Positions 28,179 to 35,912 of a stretch of DNA of 44,575 nt are shown piece after piece. Source of the DNA: Agromyces humi (GTDB lineage: Bacteria > Actinomycetota > Actinomycetes > Actinomycetales > Microbacteriaceae); the NCBI RefSeq assembly GCF_009720255.1, contig NZ_WJSP02000005.1, forward strand, positions 1 through 44,575, read 5' to 3'. Numbering within the stretch: position 1 is the stretch's first letter; every line of letters begins with the position of its first letter. Position numbers and translations under genes: made by a program. The notes under the pieces were generated by a model. It did no database searches and was not told where the DNA came from. It was given only the letters and a program-made list of their open reading frames with translations.

Positions 28179-28198
28179 ACCAACCCGGGGAGGTGCAG

Positions 28199-29068
28199 AT
28201 GCGCCGTCGTGCTACCACGTTCCTCGCGACCCTCCTCGCCACCCTCCTGATCGCCCCCTCGATCGCACACGCCGGCTCGAAGGAAGACGAAGTCTTCTCC
28301 CTCGTCAACCAGCACCGCGCGAACGCCGGGCTGCCGGCCCTCATACGGGACAGCACCCTCGACGCGGCCGCGCTCGAATGGGCGCAGTACATGACCCGCA
28401 CCGGCGACTTCAACCACTCCAGCAACGACTGGCGTGCAGCCAGGATCCCCGGCGGTTGGCGGAGCAACGGGGAGAACATCGCCGAGGGGTTCGGCACGTC
28501 CACGTCCGTGATGGACGCGTGGATGTCGTCACCAGGCCACCGGCAGAACATCCTCCAACCCGTGTACACCCGCATCGGGATCGCATTCGACCCAGCCGGG
28601 TACGAATGGGTCCAAGTCTTCGCCGGGTACACCTCCGATGGAGCGCCGGCGCCCGCTCCGCCGCCCGCACCGGAACCCGAACCGGATCCGGAACCTGCCG
28701 ACGATCCCGAGCCCGCCTCCGCCGATCAGCACTCCGCACACGGCGGCCCCGGAGACGGCGGTCCGCCCGCAGCGGCGCCGGAAGAGCAGAAACCCACCCT
28801 CACGCGCCCAGACATCCGTGGGCCGAGCTCACCGCTGACCAGCACCGACCCCGGCAGCCAAAACGTGAAGGCTGAGTTCGTCACCGCGTCGGGCGGGATG
28901 ATCGGCTCCATCGGGCCGGTCACCGCTTACACGTCCACGTTCCGCTCACCCTCCCCGGCGCCGATCCTCGCGATCAGCGTCGCGTTCGCCGGCCTCACCG
29001 CGCTGCTCGCCATCGCCGCCGGTACGCTCGTCCTCGCAGCACTCCGCAGAGACCGCAGGTACCGATAG
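28199..29068 (+). CDS. secreted CAP-domain protein with C-terminal membrane anchor
   Basis: 289 residues, ATG 28199 after GGGGAGGTGCAG. Signal peptide (RRRATTFLATLLATLLIAPS to AHAG, about 1-26); CAP/SCP domain about 30-145 with GDFNHSSNDW, GENIAEGFG and WMSSPGHRQNIL (conserved His and Glu positions); a Pro-rich stalk (APPPAPEPEPDPEPADDPEP); an acidic region; and a terminal hydrophobic helix (PILAISVAFAGLTALLAIAA) with RRDRRYR tail. It lacks a sortase signal, so it is membrane-held and extends outward. Bacterial CAP proteins are poorly defined; a surface role in the infected cell is inferred. Confidence 0.9.
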   Translation: MRRRATTFLATLLATLLIAPSIAHAGSKEDEVFSLVNQHRANAGLPALIRDSTLDAAALEWAQYMTRTGDFNHSSNDWRAARIPGGWRSNGENIAEGFGTSTSVMDAWMSSPGHRQNILQPVYTRIGIAFDPAGYEWVQVFAGYTSDGAPAPAPPPAPEPEPDPEPADDPEPASADQHSAHGGPGDGGPPAAAPEEQKPTLTRPDIRGPSSPLTSTDPGSQNVKAEFVTASGGMIGSIGPVTAYTSTFRSPSPAPILAISVAFAGLTALLAIAAGTLVLAALRRDRRYR

Positions 29069-29078
29069 CCCGCGCATG
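29069..29078 (+). promoter_or_regulatory. CCCGCGCATG element (leadered)
   Basis: Predicted transcript from about 29087, with Shine-Dalgarno AAGGAG before ATG 29107. Confidence 0.65.
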
Positions 29079-29106
29079 AGGTCTCCAAGAGAAGGAGACC
29101 CCACCC

Positions 29107-29418
29107 ATGAGCGCACCCGTGTACGCGTACTGCGAGACGATCACGGCAGGACCGACGACCCGGAACCACATCCGCCCGATCACCGAAGCCGGGCTGAAGA
29201 CGGGCGGCGGCGCTGACACGGTCGCGATCTGCGGCCGCGAGGTCGCTTGGGACCTCCGCACCGCGGACATCTACCACCTTCCCGGCGTCACCGCCGAGGG
29301 CGTCGACTGGATCTGCGCGAACTGCCGCGCTGAGGCGGAGCGGATCGCCGCGGCAACACCGAAGCCGGCACCCAAGGCAACCCTGCTCGAGCGGATCACC
29401 GGCCGGGCGCGTTCGTGA
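29107..29418 (+). CDS. hypothetical protein with Cys residues, 103 aa
   Basis: ATG after GAGAAGGAGACCCCACCC. Contains YCETITAG, VAICGREVAW and ICANCRAEAERI: the CANC pair could bind zinc with the earlier Cys. Basic Pro/Ala C-terminus. Likely a small zinc-ribbon-like protein. GTGA overlap with the next gene. Confidence 0.75.
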   Translation: MSAPVYAYCETITAGPTTRNHIRPITEAGLKTGGGADTVAICGREVAWDLRTADIYHLPGVTAEGVDWICANCRAEAERIAAATPKPAPKATLLERITGRARS

Positions 29419-29813
29419 CCCTCGAACTGCCTACGTTCGGTGACGCGTTCGCCGACGTGGTCGCCGGGCTGCCCGCCTGGGCGTGGGTCGCCGCAGCCGC
29501 CGTCGGAGTCCTCGTCGTCTGGAACCTCGCACGAGCGATCCGCCGCGGCATCCGCCGGGCGGTCGGCGCGGGCTTCCTCGCGATCGCCGTCTTCGGAGCG
29601 ATGCCGGGCATCCCCGCGATCATCGCTGCCACCCAGACCAATGAGTCTCGTGTTGCCGCCGTCACCGGGTACATCGAGCAGCGCTACGGCGTCCCGATCG
29701 ACGAGGAAGCCGCCGCCGAGCTCCTCTCCGGCGACGTCCCCAGCGACCTCTCCGGCATCCTGTACGTCGTCGAGCCCGCCGGCGATCTCCTCGAACTGGC
29801 CAACGAAGGCTGA
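29415..29813 (+). CDS. two-pass membrane protein, related to the gene at 29882
   Basis: 132 residues from GTG 29415, overlapping the previous stop. Hydrophobic segments about 22-42 (AWVAAAAVGVLVVWNLARAI) and 50-72 (GAGFLAIAVFGAMPGIPAII), then a small soluble part TGYIEQRYGVPIDEEAAAEL with GILYVVEPAGDLLELANEG. This pattern repeats in the gene at 29882, pointing to paralogy. Unknown function. Confidence 0.8.
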   Translation: MTLELPTFGDAFADVVAGLPAWAWVAAAAVGVLVVWNLARAIRRGIRRAVGAGFLAIAVFGAMPGIPAIIAATQTNESRVAAVTGYIEQRYGVPIDEEAAAELLSGDVPSDLSGILYVVEPAGDLLELANEG

Positions 29814-29825
29814 CCCGGCACGGTT

Positions 29826-29835
29826 CCCGCGCATG
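29826..29835 (+). promoter_or_regulatory. CCCGCGCATG element (leadered)
   Basis: Stands 54 nt before GTG 29882, which has AAGGAG. Confidence 0.6.
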
Positions 29836-29881
29836 TGAGTCGCACCGGGCATACCTCGCGCCCGGAACGAAGGAGCAACAC

Positions 29882-30343
29882 GTGCACGAGCCCACCCACG
29901 AGAACCTCGAACTGACCAGCCGCGGCCTGGACATCCGGTTCCTGATGCCGTCGATCGCGATGGGCGCCGCGGCGTTCGTGTCGACCATCATCCTGTTCGC
30001 CGCTTTCGCGAACGCCAACCCGGTCACCGCATGGATCGGGTTCGTGCTTTACCTGGTCTCCAGTGTCGGGTTCGTGGCCGCGCTCATCTACAACGGGCTG
30101 CAGCTGAAGGTGATCGACCAGGCACGCGCAGGACAACTCGCCGACTACATCTTCGAACGTCACGGCCTCGACCTCAGCGAAGACGCCGCGAAGGCGTTCC
30201 TGAAGCGCCACGAGATCGCCACCCGCCTCGGCACCATCCGCCTCGTCGCGCACGTCGACGGCGGCTGGGTGCTCACCACCGGCGCCGGGAAGACCCTCAC
30301 CTCCGGCATCGACCTGACCGGCGCCGCGGCCGCCGCGGCCTGA
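29882..30343 (+). CDS. two-pass membrane protein, paralogue of the gene at 29415
   Basis: 153 residues from GTG 29882 after CGAAGGAGCAACAC. Two hydrophobic segments (about 24-43 and 49-70, AAAFVSTIILFAAFA and IGFVLYLVSSVGFVAALIY) precede a soluble domain DYIFERHGLDLSEDAAKAFL ending with a Gly/Ala tail. Comparable domain YIxxRxGvxxxxxxAxxLL in the earlier gene. Perhaps a pair in the host membrane. TGATG overlap with the next gene. Confidence 0.8.
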   Translation: MHEPTHENLELTSRGLDIRFLMPSIAMGAAAFVSTIILFAAFANANPVTAWIGFVLYLVSSVGFVAALIYNGLQLKVIDQARAGQLADYIFERHGLDLSEDAAKAFLKRHEIATRLGTIRLVAHVDGGWVLTTGAGKTLTSGIDLTGAAAAAA

Positions 30344-30633
30344 TGGACACGATCCGGCTCGAAGATCTCGTCTGGGGCGGTGCCAGCGGTCTCGACGCCG
30401 CCGGCGCCGCCGAGGTGTCCGCGCTTCACGCCGCGCTCGTCGCAGCTGGCGGGCTCCCGGCGAACGTCATCGCCGAAGCCCACCAGCTCATCGCCGAGCG
30501 TCGCATCAACGGACTCCCGATCACAGTGATCATGGACGACGAAGAACTCCCCATCCCGCTGCCGCACTCCGACGACCTCCTCGCGCTCGGCCGTCCGCCA
30601 GCCCGGCAGCTGCGGATGGCGCTGGCGGCCTGA
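30343..30633 (+). CDS. hypothetical protein, 96 aa
   Basis: ATG overlapping the previous stop (TGATG). Starts TIRLEDLVWGGASGLDAAGA. A helical Ala-rich part ends in an acidic/Pro stretch. No motif. Translation coupled to the upstream membrane protein. Confidence 0.75.
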   Translation: MDTIRLEDLVWGGASGLDAAGAAEVSALHAALVAAGGLPANVIAEAHQLIAERRINGLPITVIMDDEELPIPLPHSDDLLALGRPPARQLRMALAA

Positions 30634-30641
30634 TCCGCGAA

Positions 30642-30650
30642 CCGCGCATG
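30642..30650 (+). promoter_or_regulatory. CCGCGCATG element, predicted leaderless start
   Basis: The C of CATG (30647) is exactly 12 nt before ATG 30659; no Shine-Dalgarno. Confidence 0.75.
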
Positions 30651-30658
30651 GTACGGGC

Positions 30659-31408
30659 ATGATGAACGTTGTGAACGAGATGCGGACCGAACTCCCCATG
30701 AAGGGGATGGACACCGCCCTGCTGTCCGACGCCATCATCCACGAGCTCAACGACCCGGACTCCGTCCAGACCATCCGCGACGCGATCTCGTTCGCCGCCT
30801 ACTACCACCGGAACGACACCCGAGCACAGCGCGGCCCGCTCCCACGCGGGCCGTACATCGAGCACCCGCTGAGGAACACGCTCCGCCTGGTCCGCTACGG
30901 CGTCCGGGACGTCTCAGTGATCGTCGCGTCGATCCTGCACGACACCGTCGAAGACCACGCCGCCGAGATCGGCGAGGAACACTGCACCGACGCGAACGCC
31001 GAGGGTGCGCTGAAGGTGATCCGGTCGATGTTCGGCGAAGAGGTGGCCAACATCGTCCGAGGGGTCACCAACCCGGACCATCCTGCCGGGTTGACCCGTG
31101 CGGAGAAGCACGACCGCTACCGTTCACACGTCGCCGAGGCGATCGCCGACCCGAAAGTCGCGCTCGTCAAGGTCAGCGACTTCGTCGACAACGCCTGCAG
31201 CCTCTCCTACACCGCCGACGGCAACGCCCGAATGACCCGGAACCTCGCCGCGAAGTACGAACCGCTCTTCCCGGTGTTCGAAGACCGGATGGTCCACCCT
31301 GACATCATCGCGCTCGGCGCCAACACAGGCGAGATCCGCCGCCACCTGCAGCACGGTGCCGTCACCCTCGCCGCGGCGGCCGCCGCGGCCGCTGAGGCGG
31401 TGAAGTGA
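30659..31408 (+). CDS. HD-domain hydrolase resembling (p)ppGpp hydrolases (MESH1/SpoT-like)
   Basis: 249 residues. The N-terminal half matches the RelA/SpoT hydrolase domain: YIEHPLRNTLRLVRYGVRD (first metal His), SILHDTVEDHA (HD plus ED pocket) and later VALVKVSDFVDN (second Asp, as in the KLADR region). No synthetase or TGS/ACT domain, as in small alarmone hydrolases. It could degrade (p)ppGpp or related toxic nucleotides. Leaderless start predicted from the element. The gene ends in an Ala-rich tail and overlaps the next gene (TGATG). ATG pair at 30659/30662; the first fits the 12-nt spacing. Confidence 0.8.
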   Translation: MMNVVNEMRTELPMKGMDTALLSDAIIHELNDPDSVQTIRDAISFAAYYHRNDTRAQRGPLPRGPYIEHPLRNTLRLVRYGVRDVSVIVASILHDTVEDHAAEIGEEHCTDANAEGALKVIRSMFGEEVANIVRGVTNPDHPAGLTRAEKHDRYRSHVAEAIADPKVALVKVSDFVDNACSLSYTADGNARMTRNLAAKYEPLFPVFEDRMVHPDIIALGANTGEIRRHLQHGAVTLAAAAAAAAEAVK

Positions 31409-31785
31409 TGGCGGACACCCGCACCGTTCACGCCACCCACCCCGACGGCACCCAGGTGGTGCGGTACGACCGTGCCGGCAAATGGTTCGAGGAGCACCCC
31501 GCACGGCAGTACCGGCGGCTTCACCTCTGGGATGCCGTCAGACGTTCGCTCGAGCTTGAAGCGGACGGCGGGCAGATCCTTCTCGGACGACACGGCGGAA
31601 CCCGATTCGACGCGAAGGTCCGCGAAGAACGCATACAGCGCGCCAAAGCCGTCCGCGCGGCCAACCCTGACGTCTGCGGAGCGCTCATCCCCAGGAGGGT
31701 GCGGCCGGACGAATACGTCTGGGAGCCGTGCCAGAAGCCATTCGCGCACGACGACCGCGGCCACTCCCCAGAACTGCCGGCATGA
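31408..31785 (+). CDS. hypothetical protein, 125 aa
   Basis: ATG 31408 (GTG 31405 is possible) overlapping the previous stop. An N-terminal part rich in Trp, His and Arg (WFEEHPARQYRRLHLWD), a helical middle and Cys residues in PDVCGALIPRRVRPDEYVW and EPCQKPFAHDDRGHS, a possible zinc site C-x-n-C-x-n-H-x-n-H. ATGA overlap with the next gene. No family. Confidence 0.7.
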   Translation: MADTRTVHATHPDGTQVVRYDRAGKWFEEHPARQYRRLHLWDAVRRSLELEADGGQILLGRHGGTRFDAKVREERIQRAKAVRAANPDVCGALIPRRVRPDEYVWEPCQKPFAHDDRGHSPELPA

Positions 31786-32216
31786 GCGTCCCACTGCCGA
31801 TCTTCGGTGAACTCGTCGACGGCGACATGGACCTGATCCGCGCCGCCAAGCAGGCCCTCGACGTGCCGTTCCTCGTCAGCCCCCGCCCGGCCAACCCCGA
31901 GCTCCGCGGGAACCTTCGCGTCCTCGCCATCCGGAACCGACCCACCTACCTCTGCGAGAACGTCCTCGTGCCAGACCCGCACGACGCCACCGCCCTCAGG
32001 TCGGCGCTCGCGTGGACACTGCGCGTCACCGACACCCACCACCTGGCGCTCACCGTGGACGAGATGGTGCTGCCGCTGCTCCGCGGCGCCTTGGGTCCCG
32101 GGGTGCGCGAGCTCATTGACGAGCCGGCCCCGGCGCCAGCCACTCCGGAAGGGAAGGTCCAGCCGAGGCAGTTCGACGGATGGGCGGCCGCGTCAGAGGT
32201 TTTCGCCAACGCCTGA
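31782..32216 (+). CDS. hypothetical protein, 144 aa
   Basis: ATG 31782 overlaps the previous stop (ATGA). Starts PLPIFGELVDGDMDLIRAAK; later LRVLAIRNRPTYLCENVLVP and LTVDEMVLPLLRGALGPGVR. Mixed alpha/beta; C-terminus Pro/Ala-rich linker and an acidic helix. No motif recognised. Confidence 0.7.
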   Translation: MSVPLPIFGELVDGDMDLIRAAKQALDVPFLVSPRPANPELRGNLRVLAIRNRPTYLCENVLVPDPHDATALRSALAWTLRVTDTHHLALTVDEMVLPLLRGALGPGVRELIDEPAPAPATPEGKVQPRQFDGWAAASEVFANA

Positions 32217-32224
32217 CCCTCCCG

Positions 32225-32233
32225 CCGCGCATG
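32225..32233 (+). promoter_or_regulatory. CCGCGCATG element, predicted leaderless start
   Basis: The C of CATG (32230) is exactly 12 nt before ATG 32242; no Shine-Dalgarno. Drives the longest gene. Confidence 0.75.
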
Positions 32234-32241
32234 ACTGGGCC

Positions 32242-35034
32242 ATGGAGACGAACCAGCCCATCGACCTCACCGCTGTGGACACCGCACTCGCGCGACTGCA
32301 GGACACCGTCGAGTCCGCCAGCACCTCACCTGATATGGCTGAGCCGGCAGGCACCGACCTTGCGATCTCCGGTGTCGACACTGCGCTCGCGCTGAAGGAG
32401 CGGATGGCGCTGCAGGCGCGCGCCGCGATGAACGCGCAGAAAGCGGCGATGGAGCAGCAAGCGGAGGTGCGGGGCGCGCTCGAACAGGCCCGCCGACAGG
32501 CTGATGCGATGATCTCCGAAGCCCGCCGCCGCGAAGCGGAGATCATGGCGAAGCTCGCTCCGATCCTCGAGCAGGCCAAGCTCGCCGCCGAAGGCATCGA
32601 GGCGTTGAACCTCTACCTCGGCCGTGACGAGTGGGTGCACACCATCCGGGAGGGCGCGCCCGCGCCGGCGTCCGAGCCGATCACCATCCGACAGAGCGTC
32701 GTGGCGTTCGACGAGGAGACCGCGCTGCGCGCCGAGGACGGCGGCATCGACCACATGAACATCAACGAGTTCGACGCGTGGTTGCTCGCCGACCCCGCCA
32801 ACGTCGATCAGGTGGTGCCCGAGCAGAAGTGCGTCGTCGCTGCGATCGCCAAACGCGCCCTGGTGTTCACCGGCAACCCATGGGAGGACAACGCCCAGAA
32901 CAAAGCCAACCACGAGTCCTGGCTCATAATCCGCAACGGCGAGAACCTCTACCGGATCAACATCTCCGAGGAGTTCACTGTCGGTGAGCGCCTCGTCCCG
33001 AAGGCCGACGAGTTCACCTCGCTGTTCCTGGCCCGCGGCCGGGACGGTGAGCTCGAGCCGCTCCGCCCCGGCACGACAGAGTGGGTGAAAGCGGAGAAGC
33101 AAGCGAACGCGCGCACCCGCCACTACATGAAAATCGCCCTCTGCGTACAGGGGCTGATCGATAGGGCGGCCTACCTTCGACCTCTGCCCGGCCCCGTCTC
33201 CGTGATCGAGCAGGCGTCGTACGACGCCGGCCACGTCCGGGTGGTCACCGATGGGGAGAACGCCATCGACTCAGGTCGGGCGCCTTTCAACGATTGGCTG
33301 GCTGAGAAGCTCAAGATGCTCCGACCCGGCATCCGAGTCGTCGGACACTACCCGTACCGGTACGAAGAGAACCCGTACGGACGACGGGTCTCCAACGTCC
33401 ACCCGAGCACGGCGCACACGCCGGAGAGCATGGAGGTGCAGACGATCTCCAGGCTCGACAGCGACGGCCAGGCGGTCTTCACCTACGACCGCACCGACAG
33501 CGTCTGGACCGAGTACGGCTCCCGGCAGGCGAGAAGCAAAGCCAGCTACACGATCTGGAAGGACACCGCGACGGTCGTCCCCATCGACTTCGTCACCGAG
33601 GAGGAGCTGCACTACTACCTCGAGTCCCGCTCCGAGCGCCGGCACTACGTGAAGATGTTCCCCGCCCTCCGCGCCGCCCTCGAGGTGCTGAGCCGCGAAC
33701 GCAAGGAGGAGGCACCGTTCCGAGCGCTCCTGTCCGCGGAGCTGCAGAAGAAGTTCAACTCCGACGCGGTCGACGCAGATCGCCAGACCGACGAGCTCGT
33801 CCGCTGGTGGAAGGTCGCCAACAAGTGGAACCGCGCGCTCAACGGCGCACCGGACGACGAAGCGAAGGCGGCACGGGTGATCCTCAAGGAAGCCACCCGC
33901 CGCGCGAAGATCGCCGAAGCCGGCGGCGACGACAAGATCGTCGAGAAGCTCCGCGCTGACCACGACGACGTCCTCGTCATCGCCAGACGAACCAATGACC
34001 TCGTCGTCGTGCAGCGCATCAACCGGAAGTGGCCGTGCCAGGACGACAAGTACAGGACCAAGGTCGCCGTCGAGAACTTTTTCGTTCGGATCACCGTCGT
34101 GAAGCCCTCCGGTGACGTCGTGGAGGTTCGGGACTGGCAGCACCTCACGCGCTCCGCGATCGCCAAGTGGCAGGTTCTCTGGCAGGACGCCGCATGGGAG
34201 CAGTGGGACATCAACGGCTCCTGGGCGTCGCACCTGACCGACCCGGAGATCGACGAGGTGATCGAGAAGGCCCTCGCGTTCGCCGCCGCGAACGGGTGGA
34301 CCCCGATAAGCATCAGCCTCTCCGAGGACAGCATGTACACCCTCGCGATCCGGGGAAAGCTGCACTACGTCGACGGCCACGCACCGGTTGCCCCGGCTGA
34401 AGGGGAGGAGCTCACCGGCACCTACGACAAGAGCTTCACCAGCAAGTCCAGGGACATCGGTGCGCGCGAAGCGGGCAAGTTCGAGACCAACAAGTACTCG
34501 CACGACGAGAACTGGACCCGACCGTACCGCAACCACTGGCGCCCCGACGAGCCCGCCCCCGGAACACGGATGCTGGCGCCGTGGGAGTCCGACAGCGAGC
34601 GGCACCGTATCGTCTGGGTGGACGAGGACGCCGTGGAAGCCGCCCGGTCCGCGGCGGACGAGTGGAACGTCGCCGACCTCCGGCGGAGCGACCTGGCCAC
34701 CGAGGCCACCAAGCTGTTCAGCGCCATCGAGCACGGATGGCTGGACCGTGAATGGGAGCGGCGCCGTCTTCGCTTCATCGAGGACTACGGCGACGCGTCA
34801 CTCTGGGACGACCACAAGAAGGCAGTCACCGTCCACCTGCCCACCGACCACCGCGGTGCCAAGCGCGGGGCGAAGCCGACCAGCTGGGCGGGGCTCCGCG
34901 CCGAGATCACCGACGCGGTTCAGGGACGTCGCGACATCCGCGGGCTCACCGTCGCCGAAGCGTTCGGCGCTGCAGCCGTGAAGGACTGGCCGGACGAGAT
35001 CGCATCCCTCAGCTTCCCTGCTGCAGCTGAATAA
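32242..35034 (+). CDS. large hypothetical protein, 930 aa
   Basis: The longest gene, leaderless start 12 nt from the element. Order: disordered N-terminus; coiled coil about 50-125 (KERMALQARAAMNAQKAAME; ALEQARRQADAMISEARRRE); then a long alpha/beta region with GNPWEDNAQNKANHESWLII, RNGENLYRINISEEF and DRTDSVWTEYGSRQARSKAS; a mid-region SERRHYVKMFPALRAALEVL; KNWPCQDDKYRTKVAVENFF-like beta; and a helical C-terminus. No Walker motif, metal site or membrane segment is evident. I recall similar NE-SW-LIIRNGENLYRI segments in other large phage proteins but cannot name the family. A structural or host-takeover role is possible. Confidence 0.75.
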   Translation: METNQPIDLTAVDTALARLQDTVESASTSPDMAEPAGTDLAISGVDTALALKERMALQARAAMNAQKAAMEQQAEVRGALEQARRQADAMISEARRREAEIMAKLAPILEQAKLAAEGIEALNLYLGRDEWVHTIREGAPAPASEPITIRQSVVAFDEETALRAEDGGIDHMNINEFDAWLLADPANVDQVVPEQKCVVAAIAKRALVFTGNPWEDNAQNKANHESWLIIRNGENLYRINISEEFTVGERLVPKADEFTSLFLARGRDGELEPLRPGTTEWVKAEKQANARTRHYMKIALCVQGLIDRAAYLRPLPGPVSVIEQASYDAGHVRVVTDGENAIDSGRAPFNDWLAEKLKMLRPGIRVVGHYPYRYEENPYGRRVSNVHPSTAHTPESMEVQTISRLDSDGQAVFTYDRTDSVWTEYGSRQARSKASYTIWKDTATVVPIDFVTEEELHYYLESRSERRHYVKMFPALRAALEVLSRERKEEAPFRALLSAELQKKFNSDAVDADRQTDELVRWWKVANKWNRALNGAPDDEAKAARVILKEATRRAKIAEAGGDDKIVEKLRADHDDVLVIARRTNDLVVVQRINRKWPCQDDKYRTKVAVENFFVRITVVKPSGDVVEVRDWQHLTRSAIAKWQVLWQDAAWEQWDINGSWASHLTDPEIDEVIEKALAFAAANGWTPISISLSEDSMYTLAIRGKLHYVDGHAPVAPAEGEELTGTYDKSFTSKSRDIGAREAGKFETNKYSHDENWTRPYRNHWRPDEPAPGTRMLAPWESDSERHRIVWVDEDAVEAARSAADEWNVADLRRSDLATEATKLFSAIEHGWLDREWERRRLRFIEDYGDASLWDDHKKAVTVHLPTDHRGAKRGAKPTSWAGLRAEITDAVQGRRDIRGLTVAEAFGAAAVKDWPDEIASLSFPAAAE

Positions 35035-35053
35035 GCGGAGGGCCGCCTCAGAG

Positions 35054-35067
35054 CACCGAACGGTGCG
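35054..35067 (+). terminator. short hairpin after the 930-aa gene
   Basis: GCACCG (35054-35059) pairs with CGGTGC (35062-35067), loop AA; just before the next element. Weak. Confidence 0.3.
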
Positions 35068-35068
35068 T

Positions 35069-35077
35069 CCGCGCATG
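35069..35077 (+). promoter_or_regulatory. CCGCGCATG element, predicted leaderless start
   Basis: The C of CATG (35074) is exactly 12 nt before GTG 35086; no Shine-Dalgarno. Confidence 0.75.
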
Positions 35078-35085
35078 TACCACCC

Positions 35086-35439
35086 GTGACGAAACCGACC
35101 CTCGATAACCTCACCGCCCGCCTCTCAGAGGCAGAGCGTGTCCGCGACGAGCTCCGAGACCACCTCTCCGCGGCGCTCGACGAGATCTACGCGCTCCGCC
35201 GTGGCGCAGCGTTCGAGGCGGCAGGGCTGAAGGCGACACTCGACATGAAGTCGTTCCCGAAGTCGCGGCGAACGGTCACCGAGCAGCAGACCGACCGGCT
35301 GATCAAGTCCGCCCGCGGGAACGCCCAGCTCGCCTACGCGGGGGAGTACTCCATCCACCTTGACGCGGCCACCGAGGCCGCCGGCGCGGAGAACCACCTC
35401 ACCATGTCGATGTGGGTCAGCGACCGCGGACGCCGCTGA
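35086..35439 (+). CDS. hypothetical protein with coiled coil, 117 aa
   Basis: GTG 35086, 12 nt from the element, leaderless start predicted. An N-terminal coiled coil ([32 protein letters not shown]) precedes a beta part ([32 protein letters not shown]). Unknown. Sits before the ribonucleotide reductase genes. Confidence 0.75.
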   Translation: MTKPTLDNLTARLSEAERVRDELRDHLSAALDEIYALRRGAAFEAAGLKATLDMKSFPKSRRTVTEQQTDRLIKSARGNAQLAYAGEYSIHLDAATEAAGAENHLTMSMWVSDRGRR

Positions 35440-35510
35440 ATGCCGCACACAAACTCCTGCATGACGAGCACGGCGCCACAGCGCACGCGACCCGCAACGG
35501 CCGCGGAGCT

Positions 35511-35912
35511 GTGACCGAACTCATCTACTTCTCCAGCGTGTCCGGCAACACACACCGGTTCGCGGAGAAGCTCGGCCGAGACTCGGCCAGGTTGCCGCTC
35601 AGAGCGAACGACCCGGCCATCGAAGCGGTTTCGCCGTATGTCTTACTCCTGCCGACCTACGGCGGAGGAAACGACGGTGGAGCAGTCCCGAAGCAAGTCA
35701 TCCGCTTCCTCAACAACCCCGACAACCGGGCGCTGCTGAAAGGCGTGATCGCGGCCGGCAACACCAACTTCGGCGACGCCTACTGCAAAGCAGGCGACGT
35801 CGTCGCGCGGAAGTGCAACGTCCCGTTGCTCTACCGCTTCGAACTATTCGGAACCCCAGACGATGTCCGCATCGTCGGCGAAGGATTGGACTCCTTTTGG
35901 AAACAGCAGTGA
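35511..35912 (+). CDS. nrdI: NrdI, flavodoxin-like activator of class Ib ribonucleotide reductase
   Basis: 133 residues from GTG 35511, the usual NrdI start [13 protein letters not shown]. It delivers oxidant (via FMN) to build the Mn-tyrosyl cofactor of NrdF. FMN-binding loops: [17 protein letters not shown] and [11 protein letters not shown]. The Shine-Dalgarno GGAG is very near (2 nt), an unusual spacing. Overlaps nrdE by 4 nt (GTGA). NrdH glutaredoxin is not seen in the window. Confidence 0.9.
   Translation: MTELIYFSSVSGNTHRFAEKLGRDSARLPLRANDPAIEAVSPYVLLLPTYGGGNDGGAVPKQVIRFLNNPDNRALLKGVIAAGNTNFGDAYCKAGDVVARKCNVPLLYRFELFGTPDDVRIVGEGLDSFWKQQ

Noticed and set aside
33271-34734. Long - strand open frame opposite the 930-aa gene
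   Set aside because: High GC gives long antisense frames; no Shine-Dalgarno, promoter or protein-like composition.
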